In this document: positions 1 through 4,918 of the stretch, in pieces
Numbering within the stretch: position 1 is the first letter of the stretch
Layout: every line of letters begins with the position of its first letter
Assembly (NCBI GenBank): GCA_012515925.1
Contig: JAAYXM010000162.1
Span: 1-6,964, forward strand
Reading direction: 5' to 3'
Length of the DNA: 6,964 nucleotides
Source of the DNA: Clostridiales bacterium
GTDB taxonomy: Bacteria; Bacillota; Clostridia; Oscillospirales; JAAYXM01
The notes under the pieces: model-generated
Database searches by the model: none
What the model saw: only the letters and a program-made list of their open reading frames with translations
What the model was told of the DNA's origin: nothing
Made by a program: the position numbers and the translations under genes

Positions 1-2
1 GC

Positions 3-248
3 GACGCGATTATCACGGCGAGGATGCTTTCCGAAAAGCTCGGCATCGGCGTCGGCATATCCTCCGGCGCGAATTTCATCGGAGCGCTGGCGGCGCAGCA
101 AAAGCTCGGGAAAGACAGCGTAATCGTTACGGTTTTCCCCGACGACAACAAGAAATACCTGTCAACGGATTATTCAAAGCCGCAGGAAGTCCGCGAAGGC
201 TACTATTCAAACAACATCGAGCTTGTCTCGATGACCGCGTACAAATAA
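3..248 (+). CDS. Cysteine synthase family protein (PLP-dependent), 3' end only
   Basis: This is the last 81 codons of a gene whose 5' part lies left of the window; the reading frame is open from base 3. The motif GISSGAN (about residues 17-23 of the fragment) matches the C-terminal segment of fold-type II PLP enzymes of the CysK/CysM family, where the serine contacts the pyridine nitrogen of PLP. KKYLSTDY further on matches the (E/K)(R/K)YLST motif near the C-terminus of O-acetylserine sulfhydrylases. By family these enzymes make L-cysteine from O-acetylserine and sulfide in the cytoplasm. The tail after YLST is about 25 residues longer than a minimal CysK end, so a cysteine-synthase-like enzyme with another substrate is possible. 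The catalytic lysine is outside the window. It converges on the kinase gene to its right. Family assignment is firm; exact substrate is not. Confidence 0.85.
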   Translation, partial: DAIITARMLSEKLGIGVGISSGANFIGALAAQQKLGKDSVIVTVFPDDNKKYLSTDYSKPQEVREGYYSNNIELVSMTAYK

Positions 249-257
249 AGTGTCCAA

Positions 258-312
258 GTGTCAGGGAAACGGGGGTTAGACACTCTGTGTCAAACCCCCG
301 TTTCCCTGACAC
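258..312. repeat. 55-nt near-perfect palindrome (REP-like) between convergent genes
   Basis: Arms 258-277 and 293-312 are perfect 20-bp inverted repeats. Inside them GACAC (279-283) and GTGTC (287-291) pair again around the 3-nt loop TCT, with only an A-A mismatch (278/292) between the two stems. The outer tips are GTGTCAGGG and CCCTGACAC. An extra AAGTGTC copy (248-254) sits just left of the arm. No T-run follows on either strand, so it is not a standard intrinsic terminator. It lies 9 nt after the cysteine synthase stop and 3 nt from the kinase stop. From memory, GTGTCAGGG-type palindromes are repeated in many clostridial genomes and resemble REP elements mobilised by Y1 (RAYT/IS200-like) transposases; that link is recall plus inference. 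Confidence 0.75.
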
Positions 313-315
313 CGT

Positions 316-870
316 TCATAATACGAAATCGCATTTGTTTTTAATATCGAAGTGTTCGAAATACCTGTTTTCAAGCGGTATCCACTCGCTTATAAACCTT
401 TCGAGCATTTCCGCCCCGTTTCTCTCAAGTATCCGCTCTCTCTGGGTTTCTAAGTCCGTATACATGAATACCTTTAAATCATATATATCGAAAAGCACGG
501 GGTGAAGGCTGTAAACTCCTTCCACGATATTAAGCTTTTTAAATGGCACTTTGACGGGTTCCGAAAACGCCCGGGTTTTGCAGTTATACGGCCGGTAGGA
601 AAACCCGCCGCGCCCGATATTATCGGAAACCTCGCGCTTAAACCGCTCGTAATCAACATTCCCGCCGGGCTCCGAAAGCCGCTCCGGCGTTCTTAACCCG
701 GGTGTCAGGAAAAAATCGTCCATATGGAATACATTGCAGTCATAAATCTCTTGTATTTCGGACGAAAGCTTTGTTTTCCCCGCGCCGCTCATGCCGTCAA
801 TCGCTATCTTTACAACGCTTTTTACATTGACAAGCTCGTCTATGCGGCTTAAAACAGGCGACAAATCCAT
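316..870 (-). CDS. Uridine-kinase-like P-loop kinase
   Basis: A 184-residue cytoplasmic P-loop kinase of the uridine kinase/phosphoribulokinase superfamily. The Walker A loop is GMSGAGKT (26-33). The acidic pair D51-D52 in HMDDFFL is where the family places Mg/substrate-binding acids. The GGNVDYERF segment (69-77), the IVEGVYSLHP segment (115-124) and the basic lid region QRERILERNG (143-152) are typical of clostridial proteins annotated as uridine kinase. By family it would phosphorylate a nucleoside or similar small alcohol using NTP. The start is 2 nt after the stop of the upstream ECF S-subunit gene. Its ribosome site (AAAGG, 9 nt before ATG) lies inside that gene, so the two are probably translationally coupled. 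Length is slightly under the usual 200 or so residues, with no obvious truncation. The true substrate is unknown and may be whatever the transporter brings in. Confidence 0.8.
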   Translation of the reverse strand: MDLSPVLSRIDELVNVKSVVKIAIDGMSGAGKTKLSSEIQEIYDCNVFHMDDFFLTPGLRTPERLSEPGGNVDYERFKREVSDNIGRGGFSYRPYNCKTRAFSEPVKVPFKKLNIVEGVYSLHPVLFDIYDLKVFMYTDLETQRERILERNGAEMLERFISEWIPLENRYFEHFDIKNKCDFVL

Positions 871-872
871 GA

Positions 873-1400
873 TTATTCGCCTTTGATTAAATTCGCCTTA
901 ACCAGAGCGATTATCAAAACGGGGATTAAAACAAGCTGGATTATTATACCCGGTGCGGCGTCCGTAAACGCGCCGATTAAGAAAACATTAAGCGTCTTTT
1001 CGGAAGCCCCGTACAGGATAAGGTTCGCGATACCCAATACGATTCTGCCGCCGAGCATTGAGAGAACGAGAGATACTAAAACGTATATGTTTTTCTTCGG
1101 AAGAAGCTTATAAAGCAGGCCCGCGAGAAACCCGTACGCCGCAAGCTCGAAAGCCATTGAAACCGCCGTCGGGAACATGGGCGGCATACCGAGTATCGCG
1201 CTTCTGAACAACGGAGTGACAAACCCCACAACCAGTCCGTAGGGCCAGCCGCAGACAAACCCGCAAAGCAGTATCGGAATATGCATCGGTAAAAACATCT
1301 TGCCGAGCGCCTGATTTGACCCGGTGACAAACGGCAGTAAAAATCCCAAAGCTAAAAACAAGCCGGATAGCGCGAGCTTCCTTGTGGAGGTTTTATCCAT
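873..1400 (-). CDS. ECF transporter S component (substrate-specific membrane subunit)
   Basis: A very hydrophobic 175-residue protein with about six membrane segments (roughly 9-26, 37-50, 53-70, 77-100, 105-130, 138-168). Size, charge pattern and the stretch LPMHIPILLCGFVCG (37-51) followed by YGLVVGFVTPLFRS fit the S subunits of energy-coupling factor importers, which bind a vitamin or other micronutrient and dock on a shared EcfA-EcfA'-EcfT module. No EcfA or EcfT gene is in the window, as is usual for group II systems. The start at 1400 is chosen because the GGGGAAGG site (1410-1417) lies 9 nt before it; the ATG at 1409 has zero spacing. It is first in an operon with the kinase. The ligand cannot be named from sequence; a nucleoside or a vitamin that the kinase then phosphorylates is an inference. 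Confidence 0.8.
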   Translation of the reverse strand: MDKTSTRKLALSGLFLALGFLLPFVTGSNQALGKMFLPMHIPILLCGFVCGWPYGLVVGFVTPLFRSAILGMPPMFPTAVSMAFELAAYGFLAGLLYKLLPKKNIYVLVSLVLSMLGGRIVLGIANLILYGASEKTLNVFLIGAFTDAAPGIIIQLVLIPVLIIALVKANLIKGE

Positions 1401-1409
1401 ATCGAACAT

Positions 1410-1417
1410 CCTTCCCC
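1410..1417 (-). promoter_or_regulatory. Ribosome binding site that fixes the ECF S-subunit start
   Basis: On the minus strand GGGGAAGG directly abuts the ATG at 1409, leaving no spacing, but stands 9 nt before the ATG at 1400. The second ATG is therefore the likely start. A 6-bp stem, CCGGCG (1449-1454) with CGCCGG (1416-1421), ends right at this site and could limit ribosome access. Confidence 0.65.
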
Positions 1418-1473
1418 GGCGTTATAGTTTTATTGCCTTACCAAGCCCCGCCGGTGATTTGATAAGCACATTT

Positions 1474-1502
1474 ATTTTAAATGGTAAGTCCGTCCTTGTC
1501 AA
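1474..1502 (-). promoter_or_regulatory. Sigma-A promoter for the ECF S-subunit/kinase operon
   Basis: On the minus strand TTGACA (1497-1502) is followed after exactly 17 nt by TAAAAT (1474-1479). That is a perfect -35 and a 5/6 -10. Transcription should begin near 1467, giving a leader of about 67 nt. I do not recognise a riboswitch class in this leader; it can form the 6-bp stem noted at the ribosome site around a 27-nt loop. Confidence 0.75.
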
Positions 1503-1562
1503 TCGTCAGGGCGTGAATACATTTTGAAATGTAATTTTTTTGTTAATTTAATCATATATTCT

Positions 1563-1591
1563 TTGACATCGGATTTACCTCTCTGTATAAT
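1563..1591 (+). promoter_or_regulatory. Consensus sigma-A promoter for the TM2/zinc-ribbon gene
   Basis: TTGACA (1563-1568), a 17-nt spacer and TATAAT (1586-1591) make a perfect housekeeping promoter. Its start site near 1598 gives a leader of about 35 nt. It is divergent from the ECF operon promoter, with 60 bp between the two -35 elements. This suggests strong, constitutive vegetative expression unless a repressor acts here. Confidence 0.85.
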
Positions 1592-1632
1592 TTAATTATA
1601 ATTGCGGCCTGCGGTCGAAGGGAGTAACAGCT

Positions 1633-2043
1633 ATGTTTTGCAGAAATTGCGGAAACGATATAGACCCTAAAGCGTTTGTATGCGTAAAATGCGGCGTGCG
1701 TACCGGCGTCGGGAGTAAGTACTGCGCAAACTGCGGCACGGAGAAGGACCCGGGCAGCTCGGTATGCCCGCGCTGCGGGTTTGTCGGGGTTGTCCCGCCC
1801 GCCGCGAATCCGCTGCAGAAGTCGAGAATCGCCGCCGGGCTTATGGGAATACTTATAGGCTCGCTCGGCGTGCATAATTTCTATCTGGGCTACACCGGCA
1901 AAGGTATCGCCCAGCTTCTGCTGACCCTTTTAAGCTGCGGCTTTTTATACCCGATTTCGTATGTCTGGGGATTAATCGAGGGTATAATGATTCTTACAAA
2001 CAACATTAACGAGGACGCGCTCGGTGTCCCGCTCAGGGAGTAA
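1633..2043 (+). CDS. Double zinc-ribbon TM2-domain membrane protein
   Basis: A 136-residue protein of unknown function. The N-terminus holds two zinc ribbons: CxxC pairs at C3/C6 with C17/C20, and at C31/C34 with C45/C48. A Pro/Ala linker (about 54-60) leads to a TM2 domain (about 64-122): two hydrophobic helices with the hallmark GxHNFYLGYTGKGIAQ turn (79-94) and the WGLIEGI segment in helix 2. By family the ribbons face the cytoplasm and the TM2 hairpin anchors in the membrane; the biochemical role of bacterial TM2 proteins is not settled. The start is supported by GAAGGGAG ending 8 nt before ATG. It is a single-gene unit with its own consensus promoter. The spoIIID gene that follows has a separate sporulation-type promoter. 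Confidence 0.85.
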   Translation: MFCRNCGNDIDPKAFVCVKCGVRTGVGSKYCANCGTEKDPGSSVCPRCGFVGVVPPAANPLQKSRIAAGLMGILIGSLGVHNFYLGYTGKGIAQLLLTLLSCGFLYPISYVWGLIEGIMILTNNINEDALGVPLRE

Positions 2044-2084
2044 GTAGAAGCTTTAATCTACGGTTTAACGCCCCGTCTTTTTTA
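2044..2084 (+). terminator. Weak candidate terminator after the TM2 gene
   Basis: Directly after the stop, GTAGA (2044-2048) can pair with TCTAC (2057-2061), or ACGG (2060-2063) with CCGT (2073-2076). The second small stem is followed by a T-rich tract (2078-2084). Both stems are short, so termination here would be leaky. The call rests mostly on position and the T-run. Confidence 0.35.
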
Positions 2085-2095
2085 TTTATAATTCG

Positions 2096-2124
2096 GAATA
2101 GAAGCCCCTTTCGTCTCATACACA
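2096..2124 (+). promoter_or_regulatory. Sigma-E-type promoter for spoIIID
   Basis: GAATAGA (2096-2102), a 14-nt spacer and CATACACA (2117-2124) fit the mother-cell sigma-E pattern KMATATT-N14-CATACAHT at most positions. spoIIID of Bacillus subtilis is known to be sigma-E dependent, so motif and gene agree. The start site would be near 2131, about 13 nt before the ribosome site. Confidence 0.65.
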
Positions 2125-2143
2125 TTTAATGTGATAACTGCAT

Positions 2144-2151
2144 GGAGGGGG
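2144..2151 (+). promoter_or_regulatory. Ribosome binding site that fixes a TTG start for spoIIID
   Basis: GGAGGGGG lies 8 nt before TTG (2160-2162). The in-frame ATG at 2142 overlaps this site and has no ribosome site of its own. Starting at TTG also gives an N-terminus (ANTYIEERA) that lines up with the B. subtilis SpoIIID start. Confidence 0.75.
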
Positions 2152-2159
2152 CTTTCGGC

Positions 2160-2423
2160 TTGGCAAATACATATATTGAGGAGCGGGCGGTTGAGCTTGC
2201 CCGTTACGTTATAGAAAACAAAAGCACGGTGCGAGAAACCGCCAAAAGGTTTTATATATCAAAGTCCACGGTTCACAAGGATATTGTGGAGCGTCTCAAG
2301 GTTTTCGACCGCAATCTCTATCTGGATGTCAAGCGCGTTTTGGATGAAAACAAAGCGGAACGCCACCTTCGCGGCGGCATGGCGACACGAAGGAAATACC
2401 GCGGTGAGGATTCAAATAAATAA
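2160..2423 (+). CDS. spoIIID: SpoIIID, sporulation transcription factor (mother cell)
   Basis: An 87-residue DNA-binding protein. By family SpoIIID works in the mother cell of the sporangium, activating or repressing many sigma-E genes and helping the switch to sigma-K. The helix-turn-helix covers about residues 22-45, with recognition helix SKSTVHKDIVERL (34-46), close to the B. subtilis protein. The C-terminal basic stretch with RHLRGGMATRRKY (68-80) matches the region that adds minor-groove contacts. The TTG start at 2160 is set by the ribosome site and by homology; starting at 2142 would add six unsupported residues. It sits behind a sigma-E-type promoter and is convergent with spoVT across the hairpin block. 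The nearby mbl gene found in Bacillus is absent here. Confidence 0.93.
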   Translation: MANTYIEERAVELARYVIENKSTVRETAKRFYISKSTVHKDIVERLKVFDRNLYLDVKRVLDENKAERHLRGGMATRRKYRGEDSNK

Positions 2424-2424
2424 C

Positions 2425-2544
2425 AATTCGGGCGGGTTTTAAACCCGCCCGAATTCCTTAATACGCGAAGCGTATTTCATTCGTTTTAAACGAATTTCAT
2501 TGCAATATGGGACGGCGGTTTCTAAACCGCCGTCCCATATTGCA
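2425..2544. repeat. Array of four back-to-back perfect hairpins between spoIIID and spoVT
   Basis: Hairpin 1: arms 2425-2439 and 2441-2455 (stem TTCGGGCGGGTTT). Hairpin 2: AATACGC (2460-2466), loop GAA, GCGTATT (2470-2476). Hairpin 3: ATTCGTTT (2479-2486) with AAACGAAT (2488-2495). Hairpin 4: 21-bp perfect arms 2501-2521 and 2524-2544, with core GGGACGGCGGTTT. All four are perfect although their stem sequences differ. The octamer ATTTCATT occurs at 2474-2481 and 2494-2501, exactly 20 nt apart, and a degraded copy, ATTCCTTA, lies at 2453-2460. Hairpin 1 begins 1 nt after the spoIIID stop and hairpin 4 touches the spoVT stop. No T-run follows any stem, yet together they could end transcription or stabilise mRNA ends from both sides. 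Confidence 0.85.
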
Positions 2545-3087
2545 TCAGCCTTCCATTTGCTTGCCGAGAAATCCCGAAACTGTCTGCGCGAGCTTGTACT
2601 CGGTTTCGCCCATGCTTTCGCCCGCCTCGCCGGTTACGAATACGACACAGCCGGACACGTCGCCCTCAGATATTATCGGCGCCGCGATTGACACGAAATG
2701 GCGGTCGCTTGAATCCGTGACCGGTATTTTATTCTCCCCCGGCTTGCACTGATAGACCTGACGCGATTCGATTATATGCTCAACCTCCTCGCTGATACGC
2801 TTGTCCATCAGCTCGCGACGTGAAGTGCCCGATACCGCTATTACCATGTCGCGGTCGCAAATAGCAACCGTATGACCGGTTGTTTTATTCAAAGTATCAC
2901 AAATATGTGTTGCAAACGATGACAACTCACCGACAGGCGAGTATTTTTTGAAAATCACTTCCCCGTCTTTATCTGTATAAATTTCGAGCGGGTCGCCTTC
3001 ACGAATTCGCATGGTTCGACGAATTTCTTTCGGAATTACGACGCGTCCGAGGTCGTCGATCCTGCGCACGATCCCTGTGGCCTTCAT
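2545..3087 (-). CDS. spoVT: SpoVT, stage V sporulation protein T (forespore regulator)
   Basis: A 180-residue transcription factor, nearly the same length as B. subtilis SpoVT (178). The N-terminal AbrB-type swapped-hairpin DNA-binding domain (1 to about 52) is strikingly conserved, including GIVRRIDDLGRVVIPKEIRR (5-24) and IREGDPLEI. The C-terminal part (about 57-178) is the GAF-like domain, with TGHTVAICDRD near its start and GETEYKLAQTVSGFLGKQME at the end. By family it tunes sigma-G-dependent genes in the forespore and affects spore coat/cortex formation and germination. An AGGAGGAG site precedes ATG by about 9 nt. A sigma-G-like promoter lies at 3158-3186, and a tandem repeat sits in the leader. 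The gene is monocistronic here, convergent with spoIIID and divergent from malQ. Confidence 0.95.
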   Translation of the reverse strand: MKATGIVRRIDDLGRVVIPKEIRRTMRIREGDPLEIYTDKDGEVIFKKYSPVGELSSFATHICDTLNKTTGHTVAICDRDMVIAVSGTSRRELMDKRISEEVEHIIESRQVYQCKPGENKIPVTDSSDRHFVSIAAPIISEGDVSGCVVFVTGEAGESMGETEYKLAQTVSGFLGKQMEG

Positions 3088-3113
3088 AGCTTAAATCTCC
3101 TCCTAACAACAAA

Positions 3114-3156
3114 ATCCGAGACTTGTCCGGTTTTATCCGAGACAATATTTCCGGTT
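3114..3156. repeat. Tandem two-part repeat in the spoVT leader
   Basis: Plus-strand reading: ATCCGAGAC (3114-3122) then CCGGTT (3127-3132), and again ATCCGAGAC (3135-3143) then CCGGTT (3151-3156). The 9-mers are identical and exactly 21 bp apart, two helical turns, so a dimeric regulator could bind both on one DNA face. The block lies from about +1 to +37 of the predicted spoVT transcript. A third CCGGTT is at 3222-3227. Possible uses are an autoregulatory operator or an mRNA structure. Confidence 0.6.
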
Positions 3157-3157
3157 C

Positions 3158-3186
3158 TATTATCTGTAAAACAAAATGAAATATAC
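3158..3186 (-). promoter_or_regulatory. Sigma-G-type promoter for spoVT
   Basis: On the minus strand GTATA (3182-3186) fits the -35 GHATR of forespore sigma-G promoters. After 17 nt, GATAATA (3158-3164) matches six of seven positions of CATWHTA. B. subtilis spoVT is known to be transcribed by sigma-G, so the assignment fits the gene. The start site would be near 3150, giving a leader of about 63 nt. Confidence 0.55.
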
Positions 3187-3302
3187 CTTTGTTTCTGGTA
3201 TTATGTCATGCCGCGCACAAACCGGTTTTTCCCGGGTTGTTCGTATTTTTCGTAATTTTGCATTAAATTATGCGAAAATCCGACGCGTTTGGTTTAATGT
3301 AA

Positions 3303-3330
3303 GAATAAATTGAAAAGATTGCTATACTCA
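3303..3330 (+). promoter_or_regulatory. Possible sigma-E-like promoter upstream of malQ
   Basis: GAATAAA (3303-3309), 13 nt, then TATACTCA (3323-3330) partly resembles the sigma-E pattern and shares GAATA with the spoIIID promoter. The -10 match is mediocre. The competing candidate is a sigma-A TATAAT at 3367-3372 with only a weak -35 (around 3344-3350). Confidence 0.3.
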
Positions 3331-3366
3331 ATTTATTTTACCAATCAATTTTTCCGCCGCGATAGA

Positions 3367-3372
3367 TATAAT
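3367..3372 (+). promoter_or_regulatory. Consensus -10 (TATAAT) upstream of malQ
   Basis: A perfect TATAAT lies 31 nt before the malQ TTG start, so transcription could begin near 3379, just before the AAGG ribosome site. No good -35 lies 16-18 nt upstream (best is TCAATT-like), so activity would need an activator or be weak. Confidence 0.35.
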
Positions 3373-3403
3373 AAGATTAATGTGATTTTAAGGTTGTGAT
3401 AGT

Positions 3404-4870
3404 TTGTCCCGTTACGGCGGAGCTTTACTGCATATAACATCCCTGCCCGACAGATACGGAATAGGCACATTGGGGAAAACCGCCTTTGAGTTTGTCGATT
3501 TCCTGTCCGCAAGCGGGCTTAAGCTGTGGCAGGTACTGCCCGTATCGCCAGCGGGCAGCGGCAATTCGCCGTACAAGCCGTATTCCTCGAACGCGGGGAA
3601 CCCGCTGCTTATTGATTTTGAGGAGCTTTCCGGGTTCGGACTGATTGACGGGGACGAGCTTAAGCAATATGAAGGTGAGCCGCGCGGGCGTATAGATTAT
3701 CATCATGTAAAAGAGTATAAAACAAGGCTTCTGAAAAAAGCCCGGCAAAACGGCATATTCAAAAAAGAGCAGCAAAGGTTTTTTAAACAGCATTCCTCAT
3801 GGCTTAAGGATTACGCACTGTTTATGTCGGTAAAAGAGGTATACGGCGGCGTGCCGTGGTTTGAGTGGGACTATGAAATCCGCTCCCGCAACCCGGAAAC
3901 CATGAAGCGCCTGCGCTCCGAGCTTAAGGATTATATCGACTATTACTGCTTTGAGCAGATGCTTTTTTACCGCCAGTGGAAAAAGCTTAAGGAATACGCC
4001 AATTTCAGAGGCGTCTATATAATCGGCGACGTGCCGATTTATGTGTCGGAGGACAGCGCGGACGTATGGGCGCACCCGGAGCTGTTCATGCTTGATGCGG
4101 GTTTTCTGCCCGTCTCGGTGGCGGGCTGTCCGCCGGACTGCTTCTGCGCCGAGGGACAGCTCTGGGGAAACCCTCTTTATGACTGGGAAGCGCATGAAAA
4201 AACGGGGTTTCTATGGTGGCGAAGAAGACTTAACCGCGCAAAGGAGCTTTTTAACATAATAAGAATAGACCATTTCAGGGGCTTTGAGGCTTTCTGGGCC
4301 GTGCCCTTCGGCGAGGAAACCGCGAGAAACGGCCACTGGATGCCCGGACCCGGGTATAAGTTTTTCAAGTCGGTAAAAAGGACGGGCAGCCTTAAGGTCA
4401 TCGCGGAGGATCTGGGCTTTCTGACTCCGGACGTAATCAGGCTGCGTGACAGGTGCGGCTTTCCCGGCATGAAGGTTTTGCAGTTCGCGTTTGATTCGGG
4501 CGCGGATAACGCGTATCTGCCGCATAACCATGAAAGAAACTGCGCGGTATATACCGGAACGCACGACAACGACACGGTGTTCGGCTGGGAAAAATCGGCG
4601 AGCCGGGAAGAGGTCGAGTACGCACTCAGATATTTAAACTGCGGCTCGGTATGCGAGCTGCCCTGGGCGTTTATCAGGGGCGCGTGGGCATCCGTCGGTA
4701 GGTATGCGATTGCGCCGATGCAGGATTTTTTATGCCTTGACACGAACGCGCGCATGAACACGCCGGGCACGCCCACGGGCAACTGGGACTGGCAAATGCA
4801 TTCGGGCTGCCTGACAGATAACCTGTCTCGCAGAATATATGAATTGTCCGACTGCTACGGAAGACTGTAA
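3404..4870 (+). CDS. malQ: 4-alpha-glucanotransferase (amylomaltase), GH77
   Basis: A 488-residue cytoplasmic enzyme that transfers alpha-1,4-glucan segments between malto-oligosaccharides and releases glucose. It serves maltodextrin and glycogen metabolism. The length matches the compact GH77 form rather than the longer E. coli MalQ. The N-terminal LHITSLPDRYGIGTLG and the LWQVLPVSPAGSGNSPYKP segment are family signatures. The nucleophile is Asp289 in IRIDHFRGF, the acid/base Glu335 in VIAEDLG, and the third carboxylate Asp388 in THDNDT, in the same order and close to the numbering of Thermus aquaticus amylomaltase (293, 340, 395). The C-terminal MNTPGT and NWDWQM motifs are intact. The TTG start is forced: an in-frame stop lies 15 nt upstream. 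AAGG precedes it by 10 nt. The gene stands alone with no other glycan genes in view. Confidence 0.96.
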   Translation: MSRYGGALLHITSLPDRYGIGTLGKTAFEFVDFLSASGLKLWQVLPVSPAGSGNSPYKPYSSNAGNPLLIDFEELSGFGLIDGDELKQYEGEPRGRIDYHHVKEYKTRLLKKARQNGIFKKEQQRFFKQHSSWLKDYALFMSVKEVYGGVPWFEWDYEIRSRNPETMKRLRSELKDYIDYYCFEQMLFYRQWKKLKEYANFRGVYIIGDVPIYVSEDSADVWAHPELFMLDAGFLPVSVAGCPPDCFCAEGQLWGNPLYDWEAHEKTGFLWWRRRLNRAKELFNIIRIDHFRGFEAFWAVPFGEETARNGHWMPGPGYKFFKSVKRTGSLKVIAEDLGFLTPDVIRLRDRCGFPGMKVLQFAFDSGADNAYLPHNHERNCAVYTGTHDNDTVFGWEKSASREEVEYALRYLNCGSVCELPWAFIRGAWASVGRYAIAPMQDFLCLDTNARMNTPGTPTGNWDWQMHSGCLTDNLSRRIYELSDCYGRL

Positions 4871-4910
4871 AAAAACTTCCGGAACGCAAAGCGTTCCGGA
4901 AGTTTTTTTA
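4868..4910. terminator. Strong bidirectional intrinsic terminator
   Basis: Arms 4868-4887 and 4891-4910 are perfectly complementary: a 12-bp GC-rich stem (CTTCCGGAACGC with its partner), a 3-nt AAA loop, and A7/T7 tracts on the two flanks. Each strand therefore reads as stem plus T-run. It overlaps the malQ stop codon and lies 9 nt from the end of the ROK gene, so it serves both convergent units. Confidence 0.95.
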
Positions 4911-4918
4911 CAACACAT

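Larger units (their letters stand above)
3088..3403. other. 316-bp divergent intergenic region spoVT / malQ
   Basis: No gene is visible. It holds the spoVT ribosome site (3098-3105, minus strand), a tandem repeat (3114-3156), a sigma-G-like promoter for spoVT, an AAACCGGTTT palindrome (3219-3228), an imperfect AT-rich inverted repeat TTTTGCAT/ATGCGAAAA (3256-3263, 3270-3278), and candidate malQ promoters (3303-3330 and 3367-3372). Confidence 0.7.

Noticed and set aside
258..312. Palindrome as an ordinary rho-independent terminator
   Set aside because: The stem is long and strong, but no T-run follows on either strand (CGTTCATA on plus, TTGGACAC on minus). It may still stop transcription in another way.
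1552..1875. Minus-strand open frame of 107 codons
   Set aside because: It is antisense to the TM2/zinc-ribbon gene, crosses that gene's promoter, and has no ribosome site or recognisable motif.
2142..2159. ATG at 2142 as the spoIIID start
   Set aside because: It overlaps the GGAGGGGG ribosome site and adds residues not seen in SpoIIID; the TTG at 2160 fits spacing and homology.
2425..2544. Hairpin array as a CRISPR array
   Set aside because: Stems differ from one another, the only true direct repeat is an 8-mer, there are no spacer-sized unique segments and no cas genes.
2500..2752. Two plus-strand open frames over the spoVT 3' end
   Set aside because: They run through the hairpin and antisense to the firmly identified spoVT, have no ribosome site and show no family features.
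3158..3164. GATAAT as a sigma-A -10 for spoVT
   Set aside because: The -35 position carries no TTGACA-like sequence, whereas GTATA at sigma-G spacing is a full match to GHATR and fits the gene.
4177..4782. Minus-strand open frame of 201 codons within malQ
   Set aside because: It is a shadow of malQ codon structure; malQ itself has all catalytic motifs, and this frame has low-complexity, unfamily-like content.
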